64,000 nucleotides of DNA from Tersicoccus phoenicis (GCF_001968835.1 NZ_MRDE01000022.1:1-64000), one strand, 5' to 3'; shown: positions 26,640 to 36,055, counted from the first letter of the stretch. Translations and numbers: made by a program. Notes: generated by a model not told the origin, from the sequence alone.

Positions 26640-27833
26640 TCAGAGCACGCTGCGGTAGACCTCCAGCGTGCTCTGGGCGATCGACTCCCAGGAGAAGTGG
26701 TCCTGCGCCCGCCGCCGGCCGGCCTCCCCCATCCGGCGCGCCTCGTCCCGGTCGGAGACCACGGCGGTCAGCGCCGCGGCGAAGTCCCGGACGAAGGCGT
26801 CGGGGTCCAGGGGGGTGCCGGTGCCGTCCTGGGCCTGCTCGAGGGGCACCAGCCGGCCGGTGACGCCGTCGTCGACCACCTCGGGGATGCCGCCGGTTGC
26901 GCTGGCCACGACGGCGGCGCCGCAGGCCATGGCCTCGAGGTTGACGATCCCGAGAGGCTCGTACACCGACGGGCAGGCGAAGGCCGTGGTGGCGGACAGG
27001 ATCTGGATCAGCTCCCGCCGCGGCAGCATCTTCTCGATCAGCACCACGCCGTCGCGTTCGGCCTTCAGTTCCGCGATCAGCTGGTTGACCTCGGCGGCCA
27101 GTTCCGGGGTGTCCGCCGCACCGGCACACAGGATCAGCGCCACCTCGGGGGGCAGCAGTTTGGCCGCACGCAGCAGGTAGGGCACTCCCTTCTGCCGGGT
27201 GATTCGACCGACGAACGTGACCGAGGGCTGGTGCGGGTCGATCCCGTAGGACTCGAGGACGTCGGTCTCGGGGTCCGGCCCCCACAGGCTCACGTCGATG
27301 CCGTTGTGCACGACCTTGACCCGTTCGGGGTCGACGTCGGGGTAGCAGCGCAGGATGTCGGCGCGCATGCCGGCGGACACGGCGATGATCGCGTCGGCCG
27401 CCTCGTAGGCGGTCTTCTCGGCCCAGGACGAGAGGGCGTAGCCGCCGCCGAGCTGTTCGGCCTTCCAGGGGCGCAGCGGTTCGAGGCTGTGGGCGCTGAG
27501 CACGTGCGGGATGCCGTGCAGGAGTTTGGCCAGGTGCCCCGCGAGGTTCGCGTACCAGGTGTGGGAGTGGACCAGGTCCGCCCCGGCCACGCCCGGGACG
27601 ATGGCCAGGTCGACGCCGAAGGTCTGCAGGGCCGCGTTCGCGTCCGTCAACTCGGTCAGGTTCGGGTACGCGGTCACCGTGGCGCCGTGGAAGTCGGTCT
27701 CGCGCGTCGCTCCGAAACAGTGCACGTGCAGGTCGACCCGGGACGCGAGCACGCGGCTCAACTCGGCGACGTGCACCCCGGCACCGCCGTAGATGTCCGG
27801 GGGGAACTCCTTGCTGACGATGTCGATGCGCAC
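26640..27833 (-). CDS. glgA: Glycogen synthase / GT4 glycosyltransferase (GlgA/GlgM, actinobacterial type)
   Basis: A 397-residue GT4-type transferase. The N-terminal domain has VSKEFPPDIYGGAGVHVAEL and LVHSHTWYANLAG. The C-terminal nucleotide-sugar domain has FVGRITRQKGVPYLL and the E-x7-E motif in PSVYEPLGIVNLEAMACG. Close relatives in Mycobacterium make maltose-1-phosphate (GlgM) or extend glucan from ADP-glucose; this sequence alone does not decide between the two. GTG 27833 is preferred because TACCTT stands exactly 6 nt upstream. Another GTG lies 6 bp further up. It is divergent from glgC, which supplies the ADP-glucose. Confidence 0.92.
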   Translation of the reverse strand: MRIDIVSKEFPPDIYGGAGVHVAELSRVLASRVDLHVHCFGATRETDFHGATVTAYPNLTELTDANAALQTFGVDLAIVPGVAGADLVHSHTWYANLAGHLAKLLHGIPHVLSAHSLEPLRPWKAEQLGGGYALSSWAEKTAYEAADAIIAVSAGMRADILRCYPDVDPERVKVVHNGIDVSLWGPDPETDVLESYGIDPHQPSVTFVGRITRQKGVPYLLRAAKLLPPEVALILCAGAADTPELAAEVNQLIAELKAERDGVVLIEKMLPRRELIQILSATTAFACPSVYEPLGIVNLEAMACGAAVVASATGGIPEVVDDGVTGRLVPLEQAQDGTGTPLDPDAFVRDFAAALTAVVSDRDEARRMGEAGRRRAQDHFSWESIAQSTLEVYRSVL

Positions 27834-27839
27834 ATTCAC

Positions 27840-27888
27840 AAGGTAGTGCCTGTGAGCGGCGTCATCTAGTGTGAGTCTCACCGACGCC
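27840..27888. promoter_or_regulatory. glgA/glgC divergent control region with nested inverted repeats
   Basis: The glgA -10 TACCTT is at 27845-27840. Upstream lie GTGAG-T-CTCAC (27871-27881), a perfect 11-bp palindrome, and outer arms GGCGTC (27858-27863) and GACGCC (27883-27888). The nested symmetry suggests an operator or attenuating hairpin for the divergent pair. No regulator is identified. Confidence 0.45.
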
Positions 27889-27959
27889 GCAGGTCGGAGC
27901 CTGCGCGGTCGGCTCGCTCCACGCGGTGTTGACGTCGATGAAAGGTCAGTGATGCGCTC

Positions 27960-29201
27960 ATGAGCCCCCGAGTTCTCGCGATCGTGCTGGCCGGCGGTGA
28001 GGGCAACCGCTTGATGCCGCTGACCATGGACCGGGCGAAGCCGGCTGTCCCGTTCGGGGGCAGCTATCGGCTGATCGACTTCGCGTTGTCCAACCTGGTC
28101 AACTCCCAGTACCTGCAAGTGGTGGTGCTGACCCAGTACAAGTCGCACAGCCTCGATCGGCACATCTCGGAGACGTGGCGCATGTCGACCCTGCTGGGCA
28201 ACTACGTGGCGTCGGTGCCCGCGCAGCAGCGCGTCGGCAAGAGCTGGTTCCAGGGCAGCGCCGACGCCATCTACCAGTCCCTGAACCTGATCCACGACTC
28301 CCGGCCCGACATCGTCGTCGTCGTCGGCGCGGACCACGTCTACCGGATGGACTTCTCCCAGATGGTGGACGCGCACATCGCGTCGGGGGCCTCCGCGTCC
28401 GTGGCCGCCGTGCGCCAACCGCTGGACCAGGTCTCCCAGTTCGGCGTGATCGAGACGGACCCGCAGGACCGCTCGCGCATCGCCCGGTTCGTCGAGAAAC
28501 CGTCGACCACCGAGGGCCTGCCGGACGACCCGACCAGCTTCCTGGCGTCGATGGGCAACTACGTGTTCACCACGGAGGCCCTGATCGACGCCCTGCGCAC
28601 CGACAACGAGCGGCTCGACACCAAGCACGACATGGGCGGGGACATCGTGCCCCACTTCGTCGACCGCGGCGACTGCGCCGTGTACGACTTCACCGAGAAC
28701 TCCGTCGCGGGCTCCACGGAGCGGGACCGGCGCTACTGGCGGGACGTCGGGACCATCGACTCGTTCTACGACGCGCACATGGACCTGATTTCCCCGCTGC
28801 CGATCTTCAACCTCTACAACATGGAGTGGCCGATCTATACCCGGCAGATCATCTCGCCGCCGGCCAAGTTCGTCCGCGGCCGCAACCCCGACTGGGGTGT
28901 CGCGTACGACTCGATCGTGAGTCCGGGCGCCGTCGTCACCGGCGCCCTGGTCAAGGGTTCGGTGCTCTCCCCCGACGTGTTCGTCTCCGACGGGGCGCGG
29001 GTCTCCGGTGCAGTGCTGATGGACAACGTCACGATCGGGCGGGGTGCGGTGGTCAAGCGCGCCATCCTGGACAAGAACGTGCGGGTGGAGGACGGCGCCA
29101 CCGTGGGCGTCGACGCGGACCTGGACGCCTCCCGTGGCTACAAGGTCACCGAGTCGGGCATCACCGTGGTCAGCAAGGGCGTCACGGTCGCGGCGTCGTG
29201 A
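27960..29201 (+). CDS. glgC: Glucose-1-phosphate adenylyltransferase (ADP-glucose pyrophosphorylase)
   Basis: 413 residues making ADP-glucose from glucose-1-phosphate and ATP. Signatures are [20 protein letters not shown] (nucleotide loop), [17 protein letters not shown], the substrate site [12 protein letters not shown] and [16 protein letters not shown]. The C-terminal third is a left-handed beta-helix of hexapeptide repeats ([20 protein letters not shown]). ATG 27960 is followed 3 bp after its stop by pepN, so the two genes are probably co-transcribed although unrelated in function. Confidence 0.96.
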   Translation: MSPRVLAIVLAGGEGNRLMPLTMDRAKPAVPFGGSYRLIDFALSNLVNSQYLQVVVLTQYKSHSLDRHISETWRMSTLLGNYVASVPAQQRVGKSWFQGSADAIYQSLNLIHDSRPDIVVVVGADHVYRMDFSQMVDAHIASGASASVAAVRQPLDQVSQFGVIETDPQDRSRIARFVEKPSTTEGLPDDPTSFLASMGNYVFTTEALIDALRTDNERLDTKHDMGGDIVPHFVDRGDCAVYDFTENSVAGSTERDRRYWRDVGTIDSFYDAHMDLISPLPIFNLYNMEWPIYTRQIISPPAKFVRGRNPDWGVAYDSIVSPGAVVTGALVKGSVLSPDVFVSDGARVSGAVLMDNVTIGRGAVVKRAILDKNVRVEDGATVGVDADLDASRGYKVTESGITVVSKGVTVAAS

Positions 29202-29203
29202 CC

Positions 29204-31894
29204 ATGCCCTCACTGCACCTGACCCGGGACGAAGCGGCCACCCGGTCCGCCCTGATCACCGTCCACACCCACGACGTGCGGCTCGATCTGACCGGGGCGC
29301 AGGCGCAGGACGCGTCGACCTTCGGCACGATCAGCGAGATCCGGTTCGACTGCGCTCGGGCGGGGTCGGCCACGTTCCTCGACTTCATCGGCGTCTCGGT
29401 CGAGGACGTCGAGCTGAACGGGCGGTCCCTGCCCGTGGCCGACGTCGTCGACGGGCAGCGCATCCACCTGCCGGGACTGGCGGCGCGGAACCGGGTGCGG
29501 GTGCGCGCGACCGGCCGGTACAGCCGCAGCGGGGAGGGCCTGCACCGGTTCGTCGACCCCGCGGACGGCCGGGTGTACCTGTACACGCAGAACGAACCGG
29601 CGGACTGCTGCCGGGTGTTCCCCGACTTCGAGCAGCCGGACCTGAAGGCCCGGTTCGCGCTGCACGTGGCCGCGCCCGCGGACTGGGTGGTGCGCGGGAA
29701 CGGCGTCGAGACCTGTGCCGACGCCGACACCGGTACCGGCACCGGCGTCGTGCGTCATTTCGCGCCGACCGAGCCGATCTCCACCTACTTGGTGGCGGTC
29801 CTCGCCGGTCCGTACCACCGGGTCGACGCGGAGCACACCGTGGCGACGGCGGACGGCCCCCTGCGGATCCCCCTGGCCACGTTCTGCCGCGCGTCGCTCG
29901 CGGAGCACCTGGACGCGGAGCGGATCGCTGACGTCACCCGCGCGGGCCTCGACCACTACCACGAGCGGTTCGGTTTCCCGTACCCGTTCGGGAAGTACGA
30001 CCAGGCGTTCGTGCCCGAGTACAACCTCGGGGCGATGGAGAACCCGGGACTGGTCACGTTCACGGAAGCGTTCGTGTTCCGCACCGAAGCCACGGACGCG
30101 CAGTACCAGGCGCGGGCGAACGTCATCATGCACGAGATGGCGCACATGTGGTTCGGGGACCTGGTGACCATGCGGTGGTGGGACGACCTGTGGCTGAAGG
30201 AGTCGTTCGCGGACTTCATGGGCTCGGCGGTGCTCGCGGATACCGGCCTGTACCCGGGGGCGTGGGTGACGTTCGCGAACCGGCGGAAGGCGTGGGCGTA
30301 CGTGCAGGACGCCCTGCCGACGACCCACCCCATCGTCGCGGACATCGTCGACCTGGACGCGGCCAAGCAGAACTTCGACGGCATCACCTACGCCAAGGGT
30401 GCCGCGGTGCTCAAACAGCTGGTGGCGTTCGTCGGCCGTGACGCGTTCGACGCCGCCGCGCGGGCCTATTTCCGGGCGCACGCGTGGGGCAACACGACGC
30501 TGGCGGACTTCCTGGCGGCGCTGAGTACGGCGTCGGGCCGGGACATGAGGGCGTGGGCGGCGGCGTGGCTGCAGACCGCCGGGATCAGCACGGTCTCCGC
30601 GGAGCGGGGTGGCCCCGGGGACACGGTCCGGCTGCGCCAGTCCGGGGCCGACCCGGTGTCCGGGGGGCCGGCGCTGCGCCCGCACGCGCTCGTCGTCGGG
30701 GCGTACCGGCAGGATCCGGACGGGCGGTTGCGGGCGGCGGCGCGGGTTTCGGCGGAACTGGTCGGCTCCTCCGTCGACGTGGCGGTGCCCGGTTCCGTCG
30801 ACGCGCCCCTGCTCCTGCCCAACGACGGTGACCTGACGTACGCGACGGTGGCCCTGGACCCGGTCAGCCTGGCCACCGTGCTGGACCGGGTGGAGGACAT
30901 CGAGGACGAGATGGCGCGGACCGTGTGCTGGTCCGCCCTGTGGGCGATGACCCGGGACGCCAGGCTGCCCGCCGACCGGTACGTGCGCACGGTGGCACGC
31001 GCCGGGGCGGCGGAGACCGACGACGGGGTGCGGCAGATGCTGTTCTCCCAGGCGCTGACGGCGGCGACCCGGTACACCCCGCCGGCGGGACGGCCGGCAC
31101 TGCTCAAGGTGCTCCTGGACGCGCTCGCAGAGCAGGTGCTCTCGACCGGCTCGCTGACGTTCGCACGCCTGTTCGCCGTGGCGGCGGCGCACGGCGGCGG
31201 CCAGGAGGAGCTGCTCGAGGCGCTGGTCAGGCCGATCAGTGACTCCTCGACGTTCGGGGACTCGGTCTCCGACTTCTCGACGTCCGGGTCATCGACGTCC
31301 GACTCATCGACGTCCGGGGACCCGACCGCGCTTGCATCCTCCGGGGACTCGACCGCGCTCGCATCACTGGCGGGCAATCAGGACCTGCGCTGGAGCGTGC
31401 TGCTGGCGCTGGCGGCCCGGGGTGCGATCTCCGCGGACCGGATCGAGGCGGAGCTGGCGCGGGACGACACCGCGGACGGCCGCCGGCACGCTCTCACCGC
31501 GCGCAGCGCCCGACCGGGCCCGGCCGTCAAGCAGGAGGTGTGGGACAGCGTCACCGGTGATGAGGGCCTGTCCAATGATCTGCTGTCGGCGTCGGTGCGT
31601 GGTTTCGCCCTGATCGACGCGGTGACGGCGGAGCCCTTCGTCGAGCCGTACTTCGCGTCGGTCGCGGATTGGTGGTCCGATCGGAGCATCGAGATGGCGA
31701 CTCGCCTGGTGCGTGGCCTGTATCCGCCGGTACAGGACCTGACGCCGGGCACTGATCCGGAGGATCACCCGGTGGCGGTGCGGACTCAGGCATGGCTGGA
31801 CGCGAACCCGGAGGCCCCGGCGGCCCTGCGCCGCATCCTGATCGAGGAGCAGGACAGCCTGCTGCGTGCGTTACGGGCCCAGGCGGCTGGATGA
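29204..31894 (+). CDS. pepN: Aminopeptidase N (M1 zinc metallopeptidase)
   Basis: An 896-residue M1 family enzyme that removes N-terminal residues from peptides. The exopeptidase motif GAMEN is in EYNLGAMENPGL. The zinc site HEMAH (His310, His314) plus Glu333 in LKESFADF lies in the thermolysin-like domain. The C-terminal ERAP1-like helical domain is interrupted near residues 679-722 by a Ser/Thr/Asp-rich insertion built from imperfect short repeats. ATG 29204 lies 3 bp past the glgC stop. It is expected to be cytosolic, as no signal peptide is seen. Confidence 0.94.
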   Translation: MPSLHLTRDEAATRSALITVHTHDVRLDLTGAQAQDASTFGTISEIRFDCARAGSATFLDFIGVSVEDVELNGRSLPVADVVDGQRIHLPGLAARNRVRVRATGRYSRSGEGLHRFVDPADGRVYLYTQNEPADCCRVFPDFEQPDLKARFALHVAAPADWVVRGNGVETCADADTGTGTGVVRHFAPTEPISTYLVAVLAGPYHRVDAEHTVATADGPLRIPLATFCRASLAEHLDAERIADVTRAGLDHYHERFGFPYPFGKYDQAFVPEYNLGAMENPGLVTFTEAFVFRTEATDAQYQARANVIMHEMAHMWFGDLVTMRWWDDLWLKESFADFMGSAVLADTGLYPGAWVTFANRRKAWAYVQDALPTTHPIVADIVDLDAAKQNFDGITYAKGAAVLKQLVAFVGRDAFDAAARAYFRAHAWGNTTLADFLAALSTASGRDMRAWAAAWLQTAGISTVSAERGGPGDTVRLRQSGADPVSGGPALRPHALVVGAYRQDPDGRLRAAARVSAELVGSSVDVAVPGSVDAPLLLPNDGDLTYATVALDPVSLATVLDRVEDIEDEMARTVCWSALWAMTRDARLPADRYVRTVARAGAAETDDGVRQMLFSQALTAATRYTPPAGRPALLKVLLDALAEQVLSTGSLTFARLFAVAAAHGGGQEELLEALVRPISDSSTFGDSVSDFSTSGSSTSDSSTSGDPTALASSGDSTALASLAGNQDLRWSVLLALAARGAISADRIEAELARDDTADGRRHALTARSARPGPAVKQEVWDSVTGDEGLSNDLLSASVRGFALIDAVTAEPFVEPYFASVADWWSDRSIEMATRLVRGLYPPVQDLTPGTDPEDHPVAVRTQAWLDANPEAPAALRRILIEEQDSLLRALRAQAAG

Positions 31895-32038
31895 GATCCG
31901 GTGTGAGGCGCCGGCGGGAGGTACCAGCGGGACGCGATACGTGCCCCGGCCGGATTCCCTGCCCGAGTTTCGCGCGCTCGGCATGCCACCCGATGCGACG
32001 GCTCGCCAGCCCAACGGCGCGCCCACCAGCTCAGTCGG
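31895..32038. other. 144-bp convergent intergenic gap, nothing recognised
   Basis: This lies between the pepN and DUF222 stops. No convincing hairpin, promoter or small gene was seen. Confidence 0.5.
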
Positions 32039-34345
32039 TCAGAAGGGTGGTGGATCGTCGGGTTCGGTGGTGTAGCGGCGGCCGGCCGGTGAGGTCCAGA
32101 ACAGCACGCTCACCCGTGACGGAACACTGGCTGGTGACGGAGCGCCGGCCGGTACACGCGCACCTCGTGGCCCCGGCCCATCTGCTGGCCGGGTCACAGC
32201 TGCCGCTCCCGGTTGCCCGGGGGAGCCGGTGTCAGTGAGGCCGTTCTCGGTCGTGACCGTCCAGCCGGAGTGGTGTTTGAGGACGTGGTGCTTCCGGCAC
32301 AGATGAGCCAGATTCTCCGGCGTCGACTCGCCGCCCTCGACCCACGCCGTCACGTGGTCCAGGTCGCAAACGGCCGCGGAGCGGCGGCAGCCGGGAAATC
32401 GACAGGTCCCGTCCCGTACCTGCAGCGCCCGGCGCAGGGCTGCGGGAATCCGGTACTGCCGCCCGGTCGTCACGAGCACCGGTACGGGCACCACCGGGCT
32501 CACACCCGGCATCCCATCGCCAGGCACAGGACCACCGGGTGGAGAACCACCCCACGGAGAGCCATCCGCCGGCGACCACCCCAGCGGAGGACCGCCCGGT
32601 GGCGATTCGCCTACTGGTGAGAAGGCCGGTGACCAGACGGCCGGTGATCGGGGAACCGGACAACGCTCGGCATCGGCCGCGACGACGTCGAGACCGATCC
32701 CGAGCAAGAACGAGCCGGCCCGGGCGGCCAGATCACGGGCGTCCCCGGCTGGGATCGACCCGAACTCGCCCAACTCTCCCGGCTCATCCCCGCCGAGCAG
32801 CGTCGCGGCTGGGACCGTGAGCAGCACCCGCGGCGCCGGCACGTCGGATCCGCTCCCTGCCCCGCTCCCGGTTTCCAGTCCCCCGGCCTCCGTTCCACGC
32901 GGCCGCGTTCCACCTGTCCTCGTTCCACCCGCACCGGCCCACTCAGCTCCGGCCCACTCAGCTCCGGCCCACTCAGCACCGGCCCGCCCGCCGGTGCCCT
33001 GGACGGCTGGCCCGTCGTCGCGACTGCCTTCACCGACTCGGCCGGACAGGCCGGTCCCCGGGTGACCGGGCCCGGTGCCGAAGGAGTCGAGGCCGGTCAG
33101 CAGGTCCGCGAGTACGTCCGCCCGCAGTTGACCGATCGTCGGCGGCCGGGCACCCGGAGCGCTCGACAAACTGCCCGCACCCGCGCCCGGGTCGGCGGCC
33201 GCGTCCGGGTCTGCGGCCTGCCCGGGCGGGTCCATGGTGTTCTTCAGAGCGCGGGCCAGCGCGGAGAGGCGTCCGTCGATACCCCACGCCACCGCCGCCG
33301 GCAACAAGGCACTGAGCCGGGCCATCCCGTCCCGATCCGGCCGGACCTGCACATACCGGTCACCTCGCGCCCGCGCCTGCCGCTGCGCGAAGGACTCCGG
33401 GTGGAACCGCTCCCGGATCCTCCGGGCCCGCGCCCGCAACTGCGCCGGCGTCCGACCCCGGCCAGCAGCAGCCAGCAAAGACTCCTCGGTTGCGGTGATC
33501 GCCCCGCTCCACACCCCCGCCGTCGACTCATCCACCCCCGCCTCGGCCAATCGGGCGACGTACTCCGCGGTCTCGTCCACGATCGCCGTCCCGGCGGCCG
33601 CCGTGATCACCCCACCTGCCAGCGCCGCCGCCGTCCCCGCCAACACCCCGGCCAACTGCTCGGCCCGGTCCAACAAGCCGTACACCTGCCCCTCACCGAC
33701 GCCCAGTGCGCACGCGACCTCCGCCACCCCCGCGCGCTCCCCCACAGCCAACCGCGCCCCCCGAGACAGGCCCCTGGCCGCGGCGGAATCGATATCGAGG
33801 GTGTCCTCGTCGTCGAACCAGCGCCCGGCCGGATGCGCAGCCACCCACCGGGCCTGCTCCGCCTCCGCCGCTTTCGCCGTCACCAACGCCACCCGCGGCT
33901 TCGCCCACGACAACCACGCCTCCAACCGGCGCACATCCTCCAACGCCGCCACCCCCGCGTCCAGGGCCACCGGCCCCTCCACCGACGCCACCCCCTCCAC
34001 CCGGGCCGCCACCTCACTCGCCGCCAACGGCACCGGCACCGGCACCGGCGGCACACCGGAACCCAGCACCGCCTCACCAGGCACGACCGACATCTCCACC
34101 GGCAACATCTCGGCAACGAAGCGCGGCGGCACGCCACCAGCAGAATCCGGTGAGACCGCGGACGACGCGGAGGCCGGCGGGACCGCGCGCGACGGGGCTG
34201 GTGACCGACCGGCGCCCGGCGACGGCGGGACGGGCGCGTCCAGCGACGGTGGGACGGGCGCGCCCAGCGACGGTGGGACGGGCGCGCCCGGCGACGGTGG
34301 GACGGGCGCGCCCGGCGACGTCGACGAGTCTGGAGGAATTTCCAT
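32039..34345 (-). CDS. DUF222 / HNH endonuclease family protein (13E12-type), full length
   Basis: 768 residues. ATG 34345 is preferred over the longer reading because the promoter lies just upstream with 6 nt between -10 and ATG. An N-terminal Pro-rich stretch has four 8-residue repeats (GAPVPPSP-like). The DUF222 domain follows at about 120-370 (LEAWLSWAKPRVALVTAKAA, RIRERFHPESFAQRQARARG). Then come low-complexity Gly/Ala/Trp/Pro inserts, including three GAEWA repeats. The C-terminal HNH domain has CRFPGCRRSAAVCDLDHVTA with Cys pairs and the catalytic-type D-H, then NLAHLCRKHHVLKHH. Members of this family are abundant in actinobacteria and LexA-linked in Mycobacterium. Nuclease activity is implied by HNH but the target is unknown. 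Confidence 0.9.
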   Translation of the reverse strand: MEIPPDSSTSPGAPVPPSPGAPVPPSLGAPVPPSLDAPVPPSPGAGRSPAPSRAVPPASASSAVSPDSAGGVPPRFVAEMLPVEMSVVPGEAVLGSGVPPVPVPVPLAASEVAARVEGVASVEGPVALDAGVAALEDVRRLEAWLSWAKPRVALVTAKAAEAEQARWVAAHPAGRWFDDEDTLDIDSAAARGLSRGARLAVGERAGVAEVACALGVGEGQVYGLLDRAEQLAGVLAGTAAALAGGVITAAAGTAIVDETAEYVARLAEAGVDESTAGVWSGAITATEESLLAAAGRGRTPAQLRARARRIRERFHPESFAQRQARARGDRYVQVRPDRDGMARLSALLPAAVAWGIDGRLSALARALKNTMDPPGQAADPDAAADPGAGAGSLSSAPGARPPTIGQLRADVLADLLTGLDSFGTGPGHPGTGLSGRVGEGSRDDGPAVQGTGGRAGAEWAGAEWAGAEWAGAGGTRTGGTRPRGTEAGGLETGSGAGSGSDVPAPRVLLTVPAATLLGGDEPGELGEFGSIPAGDARDLAARAGSFLLGIGLDVVAADAERCPVPRSPAVWSPAFSPVGESPPGGPPLGWSPADGSPWGGSPPGGPVPGDGMPGVSPVVPVPVLVTTGRQYRIPAALRRALQVRDGTCRFPGCRRSAAVCDLDHVTAWVEGGESTPENLAHLCRKHHVLKHHSGWTVTTENGLTDTGSPGQPGAAAVTRPADGPGPRGARVPAGAPSPASVPSRVSVLFWTSPAGRRYTTEPDDPPPF
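32934..32978. repeat. Three tandem 15-bp repeats encoding GAEWA units
   Basis: The unit CCGGCCCACTCAGCT occurs at 32934, 32949 and 32964 (last base differs in the third). It lies in the linker between the DUF222 and HNH domains. Confidence 0.85.
34218..34313. repeat. Four tandem 24-bp repeats inside the DUF222 gene 5' end
   Basis: Units at 34218, 34242, 34266 and 34290 share the core GGGACGGGCGCG, with few differences. They encode an in-frame 8-residue Pro-rich repeat, so unit number can vary without frameshift. Confidence 0.85.
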
Positions 34346-34351
34346 GACCTC

Positions 34352-34374
34352 ACTCAACCCGGTAGCACCGACAA
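34352..34374 (-). promoter_or_regulatory. PafBC-type (RecA-NDp-like) promoter of the second DUF222-HNH gene
   Basis: On the minus strand TTGTCGGTG (34374-34366) is followed by 8 bases and TTGAGT (34357-34352), then 6 bases and ATG 34345. The mycobacterial PafBC-dependent promoter motif is TTGTCRGTG-N8-TAnnnT. Here the upstream element is exact, the spacing exact, and the -10 differs by one base (T for A at position 2). The transcript would be leaderless. Confidence 0.65.
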
Positions 34375-34631
34375 AACTCGAACTCCCGACGACCGGGGGC
34401 GTTTCTGTGGATAACTCGGCACGACGACGGTGCACGCGAACCAAACCGGCATGACAACCCACGCGCGAACACCCGGCACGACAGCGCAGCAACCAACTGA
34501 AGACGTAGCGAGCGGGCGCCGCCGCTACCGCCGCCGCTACCGCCGTCACCGACGAATCCACAGCCCACGCGGACCGGGCATCCGGACGCCCCGAGACGCC
34601 GTCAAGCCGTCAACGGCCCTCGTGGCGCTAC

Positions 34632-35696
34632 TCACGGCACCCGGGTGAGCCACTCCTGCGTGCCGAACTTCGTCTCGATCCGCCGCTGCGCCTCGGCGAG
34701 TTCCGCTTCGGTCACGTGCCCGGGCACCGCACCGGTGCGCTCGACGAAGGTCTGGGCCATGGTCGTGACGATCGCCTCCCGGGTCATGCCCGTCTGCCGG
34801 CGCAGGGGGTCGACCCGCTTCTTGGCGCTGCGGGTGCCCTTGTCGGAGAGCTTCTCCTGACCGATCCGCAGCACCCGGACCATCTTGTCGGCGTCGACGT
34901 CGTAGGACATCGTCACGTGGTGCAGCAGTCCCCCGTTGGCCAGCCGCTTCTGCGCCGCGCCGCCGATCTTGCCCTCGGGGGTCGCGATGTCGTTGATCGG
35001 CTGGTAGAAGGCCCGGACCCCGATCTTCTCCAGTGACGCCATCACCCAGGAGTCGAGGAACGCGTACGAGTCCGTGTAGCTGAGCCCGTCGACGAGGGTC
35101 TGCGGCACGTACAGCGAATAGGTGATGGCGTTGCCGTGCTCGGTGAACATGGCCCCGCCGCCGGTGATCCGTCGCACCACGTGCGTGCCGGTCTCCCGCG
35201 CCCCGTCGGGGTCGACCTCGTTGCGCAGGGACTGGAAGCTGCCGATGAACACGTTCGGGGACTCCGCGAGTTCCCAGAACCGCAGAGTCGGGCGTCGGGT
35301 GCCGTTCCCGACCTCCTCGGTGAGCACCTCGTCGAGCGCGACGTGCGTGAGCGTACCGAAGGCCTCGTCGGTGATGATCTCCCACTCGTGGTCACTCCAG
35401 CTGGTGGCCCGGGACAGGGCGCGCCGGACCGCGATCGCGATGGCCCGCGTGGAAAAGCCGTGCAGTCGCGCCTCCTCGGGGACGACCGCGTCCAGCGCCG
35501 CGGTCAGCCCGTCGGCGGTGGCGTCCTCGGCGACCCCGTCGAGCGCCCCGTTGAGCACGGGCAACAGGTCGTCGGGCTCGAGGAAGAAGTCCCCGCTGAT
35601 GGACACGTCGGCAAGCCTGCCGTCCGCCACCTGCAGATCCACGACGACGAGCTTGCCGCCGGGAACCTTGTACTCACCATGCCGCTGTTCACTCAC
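34632..35696 (-). CDS. lplA: Lipoate-protein ligase family protein (N-terminal LplA_C-like domain fused to ligase)
   Basis: 354 residues. The first 80 (GEYKVPGGKLVVVDLQVADG, DFFLEPDDLL) are the accessory domain that is C-terminal in E. coli LplA but N-terminal in this actinobacterial form. The catalytic domain follows: LRFWELAESPNVFIGSFQSL, VVRRITGGGAMFTEHGNAIT (lipoyl-AMP loop) and INDIATPEGKIGGAAQKR with the catalytic Lys. It attaches lipoate to E2/H-protein lysines. GTG 35696 has AAAGGA about eight bases upstream. Confidence 0.88.
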   Translation of the reverse strand: MSEQRHGEYKVPGGKLVVVDLQVADGRLADVSISGDFFLEPDDLLPVLNGALDGVAEDATADGLTAALDAVVPEEARLHGFSTRAIAIAVRRALSRATSWSDHEWEIITDEAFGTLTHVALDEVLTEEVGNGTRRPTLRFWELAESPNVFIGSFQSLRNEVDPDGARETGTHVVRRITGGGAMFTEHGNAITYSLYVPQTLVDGLSYTDSYAFLDSWVMASLEKIGVRAFYQPINDIATPEGKIGGAAQKRLANGGLLHHVTMSYDVDADKMVRVLRIGQEKLSDKGTRSAKKRVDPLRRQTGMTREAIVTTMAQTFVERTGAVPGHVTEAELAEAQRRIETKFGTQEWLTRVP

Positions 35697-35754
35697 CCGC
35701 CTATCCTTTCACCCGTGGCCGAACCGCCGGGTGCACGGTGGTGCCAACGACGAC

Positions 35755-35783
35755 GGGCCCGTATCCGCGCAGGATACGGGCCC
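35755..35783 (-). terminator. 12-bp stem-loop downstream of rpmE2
   Basis: GGGCCCGTATCC (35755-35766), loop GCGCA, GGATACGGGCCC (35772-35783). It is a perfect stem 18 bp past the rpmE2 stop and upstream of lplA, likely ending the ribosomal protein transcript. Confidence 0.75.
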
Positions 35784-35800
35784 TTCGAAGGCGTGCAGTG

Positions 35801-36055
35801 CTACTTCTTGCCGAAGTTCTTGAACCGCTGGTTGAAGCGCTCCACCCGGCCGGCGGAGTCCATGATCCGCTGCTTACCCGTGTAGAACGGGTGCGACGCG
35901 GAGGAGATCTCGACCTCGATCAGGGGGTAGGTCTTGCCGTCCTCCCACTCGGTCGTCTTGCTCGAGCCGACCGTGGACCGGGTCAGGAACGACGTGCCGG
36001 AGGCCAGGTCGCGGAACACGACCGCCTGGTACTGCGGGTGGATGTCAGTCTTCAT
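35801..36055 (-). CDS. rpmE2: 50S ribosomal protein L31 type B
   Basis: 84 residues starting [20 protein letters not shown]. It lacks the CxxC zinc pairs of type A L31, so it is the zinc-independent type B form, with [20 protein letters not shown] typical of the family. No Zur-like palindrome was found upstream, so it may be the housekeeping L31 rather than a zinc-starvation copy. Confidence 0.95.
   Translation of the reverse strand: MKTDIHPQYQAVVFRDLASGTSFLTRSTVGSSKTTEWEDGKTYPLIEVEISSASHPFYTGKQRIMDSAGRVERFNQRFKNFGKK

Noticed and set aside
34375-34385. GTTCGAG next to the second DUF222 promoter as a second LexA box
   Set aside because: Only one half of the palindrome is present; the opposite half-site is missing.
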